A stretch of 63,680 bases of DNA, taken from the NCBI GenBank assembly GCA_944393415.1, contig CALYAD010000006.1:1-63680 (forward strand). The letters run 5' to 3'. The position numbers and the translations under genes are program-made. Positions within the stretch are counted from its first letter, which is position 1, and every line of letters begins with the position of its first letter. Below are positions 54,184-63,463 of this stretch, one piece after another. This DNA is from an uncultured Clostridia bacterium (GTDB taxonomy: Bacteria; Bacillota; Clostridia; Oscillospirales; CAG-272). A model generated the notes under the pieces. It made no database searches. It had not been told where the DNA came from and saw only the letters and a program-made list of their open reading frames with translations.

Positions 54184-56172
54184 TTAAATACTGTTATTTG
54201 AGGCGGGGTAGTCCTTCTCATCCAGAGTTACCCGGTCTCCATTTTCAAATACGAGCGTAAGTGCGGTGTCGCATGCGCTGTCTGAAATGATTATAGCTTT
54301 TATCGCGACATTTCCGTTATTTGACGGATACAGCGCGGTGACAAGGCGTTTATCCATCGCGTTTTCGGTAACAAAGCGAACGCAGGGAGCCGGGTAATGC
54401 TCGGGCTCGGTCCCGCCGGGTGCGTGCTTGGGTCTCCAGCCCATCATGTAGGGCTGCTTCTGAGCTACAACTATCTCCGGGGTGTCGGATCCGATTATAC
54501 TCATTGTCACGCCGTCGCCGAAATCAGCGGTAAAGGTCTTTGAGTTTACGGTGTATGGCTGAGTATTCATCTGATAGGAAACCGCGTATTTGTGGGGCTT
54601 ACCGTCTCCGGAAGTCAATCTGTCTATGACAAGCGCGAACGGAAGCGAGGCGTTGATTCCTTTTTTGAAGAATATAACCTTTCTTCTGTGGGTGACGTCG
54701 ATATATTCCGGACCGTAGCCCTCGTTATATATACCCTCTGCCGTATCGATACCGTCGGTAAAGCCCCATTTAAGATCGGAAAGCTTGGTGATATCCTCCG
54801 GGTTCCATTTGTAGCGTCCGCGGCGGTTCTGGCTTCTGTCATCTACCATGGCGCAGTTATGGGAACGGGTATCGATTGCGAATTTTCTCATTTCAGAGTT
54901 ATCGTAGGCGTAGTTTCCGGTGTCCTTTAATACTTCTTTACCGTAGGCGTACATTAACACCTGGAGTTTATCCTCGTGCTGATGACCCTTACCGAACGGC
55001 GCTGATTCCATAAAGAACCACATATCGTCACGATCCCAGCCGGTACGCATGACCGCCATACCTGAATAGGGGAGAGCAATACTCTTATAAGATGGTTCTC
55101 TGCCGTCTTTTCCGTCGGTGGCAAAGAAAAGGAAATCGGCTCTTTTTGGGAAATATTCTGCTCCGAGCTTCAGCTCCGAAACAGCGTTTGCTTTGCCGCC
55201 GTCGTTGAGGTCGGGAGTAAGCCGGTCAGGCTCGCTGAGCTTTATGTACATCTCAAAGGTTCTTTCAAGATTTGACTGCAGCTTTTCCGGAAGCTTGATT
55301 CCGAGCGCGTTAGCGGTTTCGATAACGTACCGATAATTTGCGATAACCACGCCGTGATAGCCGGTGGAAAGCTCGTACTGGAAGCCGTCCGGATATACCT
55401 GTACGTCGATCTCTGTGGAAAGTCGGTCAAAGGCGTATGTCTTCCATTCCTCAGCTTTTTTGAGCCATATATGTATCATACCTATATGCGAAAGACCAGC
55501 CATTTCCATTATAAGCCAGTTTGCGCCGGTACAGAAATTACGCAGACGGTAGCCGTGCTCCCAGACGGATTTTATGAATGTACAGAGAACATGGTCGTTG
55601 AACTCGGGCGATTTGAGAAAGGCGTGGAAGACGTATGACCATATTTTTGTCATTCTTATACCGGCTTCTATGGTTCTCCAGCATTCTGTAGCTCCACCGG
55701 GCGCGTTTTCGGGGCAGACTGCCTGCTCGCACCAGCTCATAAAGAAGGATACGAAGGTTTTAGCGTATTTTTCATCACCGGTCTCACGGTAGCAGTGCGC
55801 GAGACAACGCCATTCATGATGACGGGAGAGCTGCCAGGTCCATTCGCGGTAGCCGTTATCGGTAGGATTGCTGGTCCAATCGATTTTTCCTTCCGGGAAT
55901 TGATAGGCGTAACCGCAAGACATTAGCTTGCCCTTCATTATTCTTTCGCACGCGGCGAAATCGTCCTCATTTTGGTATGCCCATGCGTTTTCGCGCGGAT
56001 AATAGGGAGTTTTGAAGTAGTCGTCGGGACGCGCTACGGCTCTTACGTAGTCGGCAAGCCGCTTTTCCGCGGCTTCAAGCCCTTTTTCGGTATATACCGC
56101 TCCTATGTCGCTCAGCTCCGGTATAGCGGTATTAATCTCCTCGCGGTAGAATTTGTTGTCTGTGATCAGCAT
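54184..56172 (-). CDS. Heparinase II/III-like polysaccharide lyase
   Basis: 662 residues. N-terminal alpha/alpha toroid (about 1-350) and C-terminal beta-sandwich (about 370-660) of the heparinase II/III family. Catalytic-type features: NWLIMEMAGL in the toroid, and FFMESAPFGKGHQHEDKLQ with His at its centre near the domain boundary. Members cleave uronic acid-containing glycans (heparin, alginate, ulvan, acidic plant or bacterial polymers). No signal peptide; substrate unknown. Together with rhaM it suggests use of rhamnose-containing uronides. Starts after AAGGAGG. Confidence 0.82.
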   Translation of the reverse strand: MLITDNKFYREEINTAIPELSDIGAVYTEKGLEAAEKRLADYVRAVARPDDYFKTPYYPRENAWAYQNEDDFAACERIMKGKLMSCGYAYQFPEGKIDWTSNPTDNGYREWTWQLSRHHEWRCLAHCYRETGDEKYAKTFVSFFMSWCEQAVCPENAPGGATECWRTIEAGIRMTKIWSYVFHAFLKSPEFNDHVLCTFIKSVWEHGYRLRNFCTGANWLIMEMAGLSHIGMIHIWLKKAEEWKTYAFDRLSTEIDVQVYPDGFQYELSTGYHGVVIANYRYVIETANALGIKLPEKLQSNLERTFEMYIKLSEPDRLTPDLNDGGKANAVSELKLGAEYFPKRADFLFFATDGKDGREPSYKSIALPYSGMAVMRTGWDRDDMWFFMESAPFGKGHQHEDKLQVLMYAYGKEVLKDTGNYAYDNSEMRKFAIDTRSHNCAMVDDRSQNRRGRYKWNPEDITKLSDLKWGFTDGIDTAEGIYNEGYGPEYIDVTHRRKVIFFKKGINASLPFALVIDRLTSGDGKPHKYAVSYQMNTQPYTVNSKTFTADFGDGVTMSIIGSDTPEIVVAQKQPYMMGWRPKHAPGGTEPEHYPAPCVRFVTENAMDKRLVTALYPSNNGNVAIKAIIISDSACDTALTLVFENGDRVTLDEKDYPASNNSI

Positions 56173-56197
56173 AATGCTTAAAGCCTCCTTATGTGTT

Positions 56198-56869
56198 TTA
56201 TTTTTGCTGTGACTTCAAGAGCTCCTTGATTTCTCTGAGGAGCTCGTTTTGTTCAAACGTTGCGTCCCGCAATTTCTTTTCGTCCGCAAGACGTTTTTCC
56301 TCTGCCAGACGCGCTTCCTCGGCAGCTTTTTCTGCCTCTGCCTTCGCTTTTGCTGCCGCCTTTTCTGCTTCCGCCTTTAATTTGGCTTTTTCATTTTCAT
56401 CCTCTGTGAGACTTTTGATCTCAACGGCGAGCTTACTTGCCTTTTTTGATATCTTATTAGCTATACGCATTACAAGAAACAATGTGAAAGCAATAATAAG
56501 AAAATTAATAATAGCCTGGAGAAAAGCTCCCCAAAGTATTGCGACCTCGCCTTGGACCTCAACCCCGTCTGCGTCAAAGGCCGCCTCTCTTAATACAATT
56601 TTCAAATCGCTTAAGCTCGCGTCGTTTGAGAGCATAGCTAAAAGAGGCGATATGAAGCCGTTAGTGAAGGCGGTAACTATAGCCGTAAAAGCGGACGCTA
56701 CCGCAACTCCGACGGCCATGTCGACCACATTTCCCCGTTTAATAAATTTTTTAAACTCAGAAAAAAATGAAATTCTTTCTTTTTTACGTTTTTCCTTTTT
56801 TTCAGCCCGTGTGATTTTTTCCGCGTTTTTGCGTTTTTCTTCAAGTGAAGCGATATCCTCCTGTCCCAT
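56198..56869 (-). CDS. mscL: Large-conductance mechanosensitive channel MscL with long C-terminal helix
   Basis: 223 residues, longer than the usual 120-155. The channel core is clear: FKKFIKRGNVVDMAVGVAV leads into the first membrane helix, and AFLQAIINFLIIAFTLFLVMRI is the second. The gate opens on membrane tension to release solutes under osmotic shock. After the second helix is an extra stretch of about 70 residues almost entirely of A, K and E (EAEKAAAKAKAEAEKAAEEA), then the normal C-terminal LLREIKELLKS bundle. The extension should extend the cytoplasmic coiled bundle. Promoter 56912-56940. Confidence 0.93.
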   Translation of the reverse strand: MGQEDIASLEEKRKNAEKITRAEKKEKRKKERISFFSEFKKFIKRGNVVDMAVGVAVASAFTAIVTAFTNGFISPLLAMLSNDASLSDLKIVLREAAFDADGVEVQGEVAILWGAFLQAIINFLIIAFTLFLVMRIANKISKKASKLAVEIKSLTEDENEKAKLKAEAEKAAAKAKAEAEKAAEEARLAEEKRLADEKKLRDATFEQNELLREIKELLKSQQK

Positions 56870-56911
56870 TGTACGTCCTTTCCGTTTTAGCTTATTCTGA
56901 ATATTATCTAT

Positions 56912-56940
56912 ATTTTACTTGAGGCTTACGCAAATGTCAA
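56912..56940 (-). promoter_or_regulatory. Promoter of mscL
   Basis: Minus-strand -35 TTGACA (56935-56940), 17-base spacer, -10 TAAAAT (56912-56917). Confidence 0.7.
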
Positions 56941-57081
56941 GAGTTATTAATAAAATCAAATATTTTTTATACGGCGCAAATAAGGTCATTATATGTCTTC
57001 TCGATTAATTGTTTGTCAGGGGAATTGTAAAAAAAGTTCGCAATATGCTGAAAGTTTTGCGGGAAATATCCAAAAAAATTA

Positions 57082-57110
57082 TTGACATATATTTTCAGTT
57101 ATGATATAAT
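57082..57110 (+). promoter_or_regulatory. Consensus promoter of the HNH-like repeat protein
   Basis: -35 TTGACA (57082-57087), 17-base spacer, -10 TATAAT (57105-57110). It is 129 bases before the ATG. A perfect consensus for the main sigma factor. Confidence 0.8.
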
Positions 57111-57239
57111 TATATCAGTTTATATTTTATATATAGATAGCCTGTATTTTCAGGGATCAATAGGAAATAAAGTAAAAAACAGCTGATTAAAAGGGAAACG
57201 CCGCGAAGGCTGCTTTGCGCGGTGTTGCGGGGACGTAAA

Positions 57240-58868
57240 ATGGAAATTAATCGTAAGAACGCAATGAAAAAATGGGAGGAGATGTTCGGACGTGAAGTCG
57301 GCGCGGTGGATTTTGCCGGACGCAAGCTCCAGAAAGGCGCTTATGAACAGCGAACCTCCGATTACGGATGGGTTCTTGCATATATACTTCCGAAGTCGGA
57401 GGGCGGATCGCTTTCCGGCGACAATCTTATGTGTATGCATGTTAAGACGGCGGAAGAAAAGAGCGATCTTTTCCCAACCTTTGAAGCGAACGACGTTCGA
57501 TACAGCATTGTCGCGGAGGGCGGAAAATGGCAGATAGAGCAATCCGGAGACAGCGAGGCGCTGGCTGAACAGGAGGCAAAGACCGCCTCTGCAATGGAAA
57601 AATGGGACGCGCTGTTCGGAGCGGAATGTGAGAGGACAGTTGACTTCTGCGGACGGGAAATAGTTAAAAGAGAATTCGGGACAGATTGCGCCGGAGCCTG
57701 GAAAATAGCGCCGTATGTTACCTCTAAGCCGACTGAAAATAAAAACGCTTATATCGCCAATATCGCTTCGATTGAAGAGGCGCTCGGTAAAACGGCATTC
57801 AGAGCCAACGGCAGACAGTTCACTTTGAATAAGGATAACGGAACGTATTTCTTTAAAGAAGTTGAGCGGAAGGTACAGCAAAAGAGCTTTGATCTCGGAA
57901 ATCCTTCGGCGGTTGCGGAGCGTATCAACAGAAGCCTTGAGGAATACAGTCTTCCCGATAATTCTTATGTATGGCTTGATTTTATTATAATCAGCGCGCT
58001 CACCTCTCCGGGAGCGGGAGAGGGGCTTGCCGGAGCCCTGACGGACACGCTGTCTTTTATTCTCAGAGAGCAGGTCGGCGCTTGGATGTCGTTTGAGGTA
58101 TCTGAAATGGTAGAGGACGACGGGACGAGACATATGTTTATTACATATCGCTTTACTTCACCTCAGACATCCGATATCGAAAGATTTTTCAACGCGGCGA
58201 TGCTGCTGAATACTTACTCTTTAATGCTTGTAAATAAATTCGGTCTCGGACATTTTAAAGTTTATAATTATGCAAACCGATTCAGCAGTGCGCAGATACA
58301 TTACTCGGTGGGATTGCTCGCGGGATATAATCCGGAATTCCAGTCTCTGATGAGCGCTGTATATCAAAGCGCTTACGGCTTCTATGAAGGTGAAAGTCTG
58401 ACCACTCTGTACTGTTCGCGTTCTGTCGTATTTAATATCCCTGCTTTGGCGGAGATGCACGGAGAAGACACGCAGTTTTTTACCGATGCGCAAATGGTCG
58501 AGCACAACTTCATTTTTTCCGGGCTAAAGGAGGCGATTGAGTCTTATCTTGATCCGAGTCCTGAGCCGATGATCCCGGATCTGACACAGACGGAAACAAA
58601 CCCTGAAAATCTTTCGGAAACCGTCTCAGAGCAATCCGAAATACCGGATCAGCCCGAAGCCGCCGAGAACCCGGAGCAGCTTGATTCGGAAAATCAGCCT
58701 GCCGGAAGCGAGGTCTCGGAGGAGAAAGCTGTAAACATAACGGACATATCGGATAGCGGTGCGGTGTCCGATCGGGATTCACAGGAGACTGTCGCCGTCA
58801 GCGAGGATTATGTGTTTCCGGCACAGCAGGACACGGAAGGTACCGGAATAGTATCTGGAACAGTTTAA
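57240..58868 (+). CDS. Unrecognised protein with two degenerate HNH-like repeats and acidic tail
   Basis: 542 residues. Residues about 3-105 and 115-210 are two diverged copies of one unit: each starts with M-x-K-W-(E/D)-x-(M/L)-FG, then a VDFAGRKL/VDFCGREI-type motif. Copy 1 contains W-V-L-A-Y-I-L-P-K-S-E-G-G and NLMCMH, close to HNH nuclease sequences, but the key His of the HNH motif (usually before I-x-P-x-S-x-G-G) is replaced by Tyr. A nuclease is therefore unlikely. Residues about 210-430 form an unrecognised domain; residues 430-542 are a Pro/Glu/Ser-rich low-complexity acidic tail. No membrane segment. Strong promoter. Function unknown. Confidence 0.65.
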   Translation: MEINRKNAMKKWEEMFGREVGAVDFAGRKLQKGAYEQRTSDYGWVLAYILPKSEGGSLSGDNLMCMHVKTAEEKSDLFPTFEANDVRYSIVAEGGKWQIEQSGDSEALAEQEAKTASAMEKWDALFGAECERTVDFCGREIVKREFGTDCAGAWKIAPYVTSKPTENKNAYIANIASIEEALGKTAFRANGRQFTLNKDNGTYFFKEVERKVQQKSFDLGNPSAVAERINRSLEEYSLPDNSYVWLDFIIISALTSPGAGEGLAGALTDTLSFILREQVGAWMSFEVSEMVEDDGTRHMFITYRFTSPQTSDIERFFNAAMLLNTYSLMLVNKFGLGHFKVYNYANRFSSAQIHYSVGLLAGYNPEFQSLMSAVYQSAYGFYEGESLTTLYCSRSVVFNIPALAEMHGEDTQFFTDAQMVEHNFIFSGLKEAIESYLDPSPEPMIPDLTQTETNPENLSETVSEQSEIPDQPEAAENPEQLDSENQPAGSEVSEEKAVNITDISDSGAVSDRDSQETVAVSEDYVFPAQQDTEGTGIVSGTV

Positions 58869-59244
58869 ACTGTTCCATTGTGCAGGCTTTGATAAAAAAT
58901 AGTAGAATTTTTCACTCTGCCGCAAGATGATTTTAGATCGGATTAGAAAGCGCCGGATACCCGCATAAACTCTATGCTTTTTGCGCGTTATCGGCGTTTT
59001 TTATCGCCTGTGTTGGTGGTGCTTTTTCGGTAAATTGTGCCCAAATGGTGCCGCGAGTTTTTTGTGGCGAAATAAAGCGATACGGACAGATATAAGGGAA
59101 TGCACTACCATGCGAGGGCGAAGTCCATTCATCTTAATCGTTGATGAGGATGGCTCTGCTATTCCGTACAGAACAGCATTATGATTGGAAAATTCATATA
59201 TGTGCTATAATGTACGGCATAATATTTGACGGAGGAATTATGTT
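58869..59244. other. Gap with possible mobile-element debris before the MazG-like gene
   Basis: 376 bases. Near 59040-59056 the motif TGTGCCCAAATGGTGCC appears, and a related one (ATGGTGCCCAACTTT) follows at about 59966, so the MazG-like gene is flanked by similar short pieces. A stretch at 59110-59184 could encode 24 residues and looks like the end of a lost gene. A weak TATAAT stands before the GTG at 59245. I see no intact gene. Confidence 0.35.
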
Positions 59245-59592
59245 GTGAAAGTTACTATAGAAGAACTGCAGGCATATTTGTTTGACCATTATAGCAATGG
59301 TGGAATCGACCAAAGCTTATTTATGAAGCTAGTAGAAGAAATAGGCGAGGTGGCCGAGGTCCTAAACAAAAAGGCTGGAAGAAAATCAACTGATAAGGAA
59401 GATTTACAGACTCAATTGGGTAATGAATTAGCCGATGTGATACATTATACTGTAGCTATTGCTGCATTAAATGGGCTTGATATGAATGACATTATCATCA
59501 ACAAGGATAAAGTGGCTTCCGTAAAGTATAACCATAAAACAGATTTGGAGCAGTTTATCTTGAATAAGAGAAATGACAAAACGAACCAGTAA
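59245..59592 (+). CDS. MazG-like nucleotide pyrophosphohydrolase
   Basis: 115 residues. MazG-type all-alpha hydrolases cleave nucleoside triphosphates to monophosphates and pyrophosphate, removing damaged or alarm nucleotides. The metal-binding E-x-x-E pattern is in LVEEIGEVAEV (about residues 30-40), and the E-x-x-D in GNELADVIHYTVAI (about 64-77). GTG start, with GGAGG nine bases before. Codon use differs from neighbours (more TTA/TTG/CTA Leu and ATT/ATC Ile), and the flanks look like mobile debris, so it may be acquired. Confidence 0.82.
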   Translation: MKVTIEELQAYLFDHYSNGGIDQSLFMKLVEEIGEVAEVLNKKAGRKSTDKEDLQTQLGNELADVIHYTVAIAALNGLDMNDIIINKDKVASVKYNHKTDLEQFILNKRNDKTNQ

Positions 59593-60129
59593 ATTCCAAG
59601 TTGCGTAAGGGTTCGGGATATTCCCAACAAGCAAAAAACTCTCTTATTGTCGCTGACAGAAACGAGTGATTTTTACGGAAAAGGTACCCCTTTCCTATGC
59701 TTGCTGCGGAACTTTTCACAAAGGAATGGAAAAGAATGGATAATCTAAACGAGTAGCATTTCTCTTTGAAATGTTACTCAATTAAAGTGTATTTTTGAGG
59801 TTCAAGGTATAAACCCTGCCCTGTTGGTTTTGAGCCTGTAAATCCTTTTCTGGCAGGGCTTAATATGTCTCTAATGCGCCAAACAATAGTGCCATAAATA
59901 AAGTTCCTTTATGGGCATGATAATACAGTCCTGTGCTTTCGTATATTGCTTTGTTTATGGTGCTGAAATGGTGCCCAACTTTACAAAACCAACCTATACG
60001 GAGATATGAGAAGATACAAGCAGAAATGGGCAAACCATTGAAAATAAAGGGCTTGCCCTTACTTCTATAAACACTCGCAAGAAGTTATAAGACGATTTTC
60101 GTCTATAAAAAATTTTATTTATGAGTGCC
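59593..60129. other. Intergenic stretch with coding debris
   Basis: Over 500 bases without a credible gene. On the minus strand, 59774-59860 gives an uninterrupted 28-residue end (with GFTGSKPTGQGLYLEPQKY), possibly the relic of a gene. A hairpin is formed by CCCTGCC (59814-59820) and GGCAGGG (59850-59859). A motif near 59966 resembles one at 59040. I cannot name the source. Confidence 0.35.
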
Positions 60130-60164
60130 GAAACGGGGCTGTCTCAATGAGACGGCCCCGTTTC
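60130..60164. terminator. Strong hairpin terminator after leuS
   Basis: GAAACGGGGC-GTCTCA type perfect long stem (60130-60147 with 60148-60164), 22 bases after the leuS stop. The T run is short on both strands, so its termination strength is uncertain; a barrier between leuS and the debris region is likely. Confidence 0.65.
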
Positions 60165-60185
60165 GTATTCAAGCTTTTTACAGCA

Positions 60186-62588
60186 TTATTTTAAAACAAG
60201 GTTTATGATCTTTCCGGGTACAAATATTTCCTTGACGACAGTCTTACCTTCGATAAGTGATGCGAATTTTTCATCAGCCCGTACTGCCGCAAGCGCGTTT
60301 TCCTTTGTAACGTCGGAGGGGAGAGTGATCGTACCCTTAAGCTTGCCGCAGATCTGTACCGCCATTTCGACCGTACTGTCTATGGTCTTATTTTCATCGT
60401 ACTCAGGCCACGCTGCGACCGCAATCAGCTTCCGGTTACCCATTCCCTCCCATATCTCCTCGCAAAGGTGGGGAGCGAAGGGACTGAGCAGCCGGATATA
60501 AACCGAAAGCTCGTCGACGGTCAAAGATCCGACCGCCTCTATCTCATTGAGCAGAGACATAAGCTGAGCTATCGCGGTATTGAATTTCAGTTCTTCGATA
60601 TCGCCGGAAACCTTTTTGATAGTTTTATGGAATATTGACTCAAGCGCCGGAGTGGCACCCGTGCCCTTAGCTTTTTCCGGAAGGTCGGCAACCCTTTCGA
60701 GGAATCGCTTACAGCCGCGCAGACTGCTTTCGGACCATGGAGCGGCGGAGGCGTAATCTCCCATAAATAATATATAAACTCTCAGAACATCAGCGCCGTA
60801 GGCGTCGACAATATCGTTGGGATCCACCACATTTCCGCGCGATTTGCTCATTTTTACACCGTCGGGACCTAGTATAAGTCCCTGCGCGGTACGCTTTGCG
60901 TAAGGCTCGGAGGTTGGAACAAGACCGAGATCATACAGGAATTTGTACCAGAATCGGGAGTATATCATATGACGCGTTACATGCTCCATGCCGCCGTTGT
61001 ACCAATCTACCGGCATCCAGTATTTAAGCTTTTCCGCGCTTGCAAACTCTTTATCGTTATGAGGATCTATATAACGGAGAAAATACCAGGATGAGCCCGC
61101 CCACTGCGGCATGGTGTCTGTCTCACGGTGTGCGTCCGAGCCGCACTTGGGGCATTTGCAGTTTACAAATTCGGGTATCTTTGCGAGCGGACTTTCTCCG
61201 CCCTCGCCCGGTTCAAAGTTTTTGACCTCCGGGAGACGAAGAGGAAGCTGGTCATAGGGAACGGGTACCATGCCGCATTTGTCGCAATATATTATCGGTA
61301 TAGGCTCTCCCCAGTATCTTTGACGGTTGAACGCCCAGTCCTTCATTTTGTACTGGACTCCGGGTTCTCCGATGCCTTTTTCCTCAAGATAGGCGATCAT
61401 TTTCTCGATAGAGGTTTTTTTGTCGGTCAGACCGTTGAGGAAGCCGGAGTTGATCATTTCACCGCTTTCCGTATATGCGGCCTTTGATATGTCTCCGCCT
61501 TTGATTACCTCTATAATGTCTATGCCGAATTTTTTTGCAAAATCATAGTCGCGCTCATCGTGTGCCGGGACTGCCATTATGGCGCCGGTGCCGTAGCCCA
61601 TCATAACGTAATCCGAAATGTAGATAGGAATATCCTTACCGTTTACGGGGTTTACGGCTGATATACCGTCAATTCTGACACCGGTCTTGTCCTTTACGAG
61701 CTGAGTGCGCTCAAACTCAGTTTTCTTTGCGCATTCAGCTCTGTACGCCTCCACCTCGTCATAGTTTTTAATACTTTCGCGGTGTTTATCAAGCATGGGA
61801 TGCTCGGGCGCGATAACCATGAAAGTTACACCGAAAAGCGTGTCTGGACGGGTAGTATATATACGGAGCTTTTCGGAGGTTCCGGAAAGTCCGAAATTGA
61901 CAAAGGCTCCTGTGGATTTACCGATCCAGTTGATCTGCTGCTGCTTTATATTCGGAAGATAATCTACCTCCTCCAGCCCGGAGAGCAGCTTATCGGCGTA
62001 TTTAGTTATTCTAAGATACCAGACGTCCTTGGATTTCTGAATTATTTCATTGCCGCAGATATCGCATTTACCGCCCTGAGAGTCTTCGTTCGAAAGCACG
62101 ACCTTACAGCTCGGACAGTAATTTACCAGAGCGGTATCCTTAAAAGCAAGACCGTTTTCAAACATTTTAAGGAATATCCACTGAGTCCATTTATAATATC
62201 CTTCCTCTGTGGTATCGACCGTTCTGGACCAGTCAAACGAAAAACCCACCCTCTTTAACTGACTGGTAAACTTTTTTATGTTTTTGTCTGTTACCTGGCG
62301 CGGGTGCATACCGGTTTTGATCGCGTAATTCTCCGTTGGCAGACCAAACGCGTCAAAGCCGATAGGGAAGAGAACATTATAGCCTTCCATCCGCCTTTTA
62401 CGGCTTATTACCTCAATTCCCGAGAACGCTTTTATATGTCCGACGTGCATACCGGCTCCGGAAGGGTAGGGAAATTCGATAAGCCCATAGAATTTTGGTT
62501 TTGAAAAGTCGTCGCGCGCTCTGAATACCTCTGCGTCCTCCCATTTTTTCTGCCATTTCGCTTCAATAGAGGAAAAATCGTATCTCAT
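60186..62588 (-). CDS. leuS: Leucyl-tRNA synthetase
   Basis: 800 residues. Charges tRNA-Leu. The class I motifs are intact: HIGH type as FPYPSGAGMHVGH (about residues 39-51), and KMSKS as GVKMSKSRGN. The CP1 editing domain (about 220-420) includes the TTRPDTLFGVTF and GYGTGAIMAVPAHDERD segments. Length is normal for the bacterial form. ATG at 62588 follows AAAGG. The upstream 318 bases contain no T-box that I can identify (no clear T-box motif or specifier loop), so control is probably not through tRNA-Leu. Confidence 0.97.
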   Translation of the reverse strand: MRYDFSSIEAKWQKKWEDAEVFRARDDFSKPKFYGLIEFPYPSGAGMHVGHIKAFSGIEVISRKRRMEGYNVLFPIGFDAFGLPTENYAIKTGMHPRQVTDKNIKKFTSQLKRVGFSFDWSRTVDTTEEGYYKWTQWIFLKMFENGLAFKDTALVNYCPSCKVVLSNEDSQGGKCDICGNEIIQKSKDVWYLRITKYADKLLSGLEEVDYLPNIKQQQINWIGKSTGAFVNFGLSGTSEKLRIYTTRPDTLFGVTFMVIAPEHPMLDKHRESIKNYDEVEAYRAECAKKTEFERTQLVKDKTGVRIDGISAVNPVNGKDIPIYISDYVMMGYGTGAIMAVPAHDERDYDFAKKFGIDIIEVIKGGDISKAAYTESGEMINSGFLNGLTDKKTSIEKMIAYLEEKGIGEPGVQYKMKDWAFNRQRYWGEPIPIIYCDKCGMVPVPYDQLPLRLPEVKNFEPGEGGESPLAKIPEFVNCKCPKCGSDAHRETDTMPQWAGSSWYFLRYIDPHNDKEFASAEKLKYWMPVDWYNGGMEHVTRHMIYSRFWYKFLYDLGLVPTSEPYAKRTAQGLILGPDGVKMSKSRGNVVDPNDIVDAYGADVLRVYILFMGDYASAAPWSESSLRGCKRFLERVADLPEKAKGTGATPALESIFHKTIKKVSGDIEELKFNTAIAQLMSLLNEIEAVGSLTVDELSVYIRLLSPFAPHLCEEIWEGMGNRKLIAVAAWPEYDENKTIDSTVEMAVQICGKLKGTITLPSDVTKENALAAVRADEKFASLIEGKTVVKEIFVPGKIINLVLK

Positions 62589-62906
62589 ACATACTGCCTT
62601 TCTGAATTATCTTGTCCACAATTATATAAATATTAGTATAGCATATCAAGATGAATAATATATGAATAAATAAGAAAAATCTTTTTATTTATATGAAATA
62701 TGTATATAATTTTACTTTCAAGACAGAATTAAATATAAAGCAAGGTTATTACAGCAGCCGTTTGCGACAAAATCGGCTAAGTGATCTATTTTGCTGTCTT
62801 TTGAAGAATTGGCATGGGTATAAATTACAGACTGCTCATTGCAAAAACCGCGCCGAGCTGTGTATTGCGGAGGGCGGTTCGGAAAAATAAAGGAAAGGTA
62901 ATAGTT
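62589..62906. other. Gap between leuS and the unknown small gene
   Basis: 318 bases. The first part is AT-rich and probably carries the leuS promoter on the minus strand (a TATACT near 62636). Around 62750-62880 there is an atypical GC-richer segment that reads as broken coding (TTACAGACTGCTCATTGC...) and could be an insertion-sequence relic. No intact gene seen. Confidence 0.4.
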
Positions 62907-63350
62907 ATGAACGATACACGTGTACTGCTTGAATTTGTATATAAAAACGCTGAGATGGGAAGAAAAACGATCCAGCCGCTCTCAGAAATGACGGACGACG
63001 AAAAGTTTTCAAAGGAGCTTGTCCGTATTGGAAATGACTACGCCGAGATTTGTGCGGACGCAGATAAGCTTTTAAGGGAAAACGGTATGGACGAAGCCTC
63101 GGGACTTAACATCGCCGAAAAAATGATGACCGAGGTATCTCTTCGTATGAATACCATTAAAGATCGTTCGGTAAGGCATATCGCCGATATGCTCATTAAG
63201 GGCGGATCGATGGGAATGTCCGATATCAGCAAAAAGATTGAGGAACTGACAAACGCCGACGATAAGTCGCGTTCGCTTGCGAAAAGACTGCTTGACCTTA
63301 ATTCCTCGGTTATAGACGATATGAAAAAGTATTTGACAGTGGCTCAATAA
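62907..63350 (+). CDS. Unknown small alpha-helical protein
   Basis: 147 residues from ATG 62907, which follows AAAGGA. Mostly charged and helical (LSEMTDDEKFSKELVRIG, LNIAEKMMTEVSLRMNTIK), without Cys-rich or membrane segments. Not recognised. It lies alone between leuS (divergent) and an IS1182-like transposase end (convergent). Confidence 0.6.
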   Translation: MNDTRVLLEFVYKNAEMGRKTIQPLSEMTDDEKFSKELVRIGNDYAEICADADKLLRENGMDEASGLNIAEKMMTEVSLRMNTIKDRSVRHIADMLIKGGSMGMSDISKKIEELTNADDKSRSLAKRLLDLNSSVIDDMKKYLTVAQ

Positions 63351-63441
63351 GTGATCAAAATGGGGCTGTCGCAAAAGCATTATAAGATGCGAGAGCGGCA
63401 GCTCTCTCATTCCTGTTTGCACAGGGAGCGGCATTCAAAAC

Positions 63442-63463
63442 AAAAAAAGCCTCTGTTGGAGGC
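63442..63463 (-). terminator. Terminator on the minus strand after the transposase end
   Basis: GCCTC-CAACA-GAGGC on the minus strand (63449-63463 region), then TTTTTTT. It lies 73 bases after the transposase stop; a second weak hairpin (AGCG...CGCT) stands at 63486-63512 between them. Confidence 0.7.

Noticed and set aside
59774..59860. Minus-strand 28-residue coding end
   Set aside because: No start, no ribosome site and no recognised family; treated as debris only.
62589..62906. T-box leader for leuS
   Set aside because: Neither the T-box sequence nor a terminator/antiterminator pair is visible upstream of leuS.
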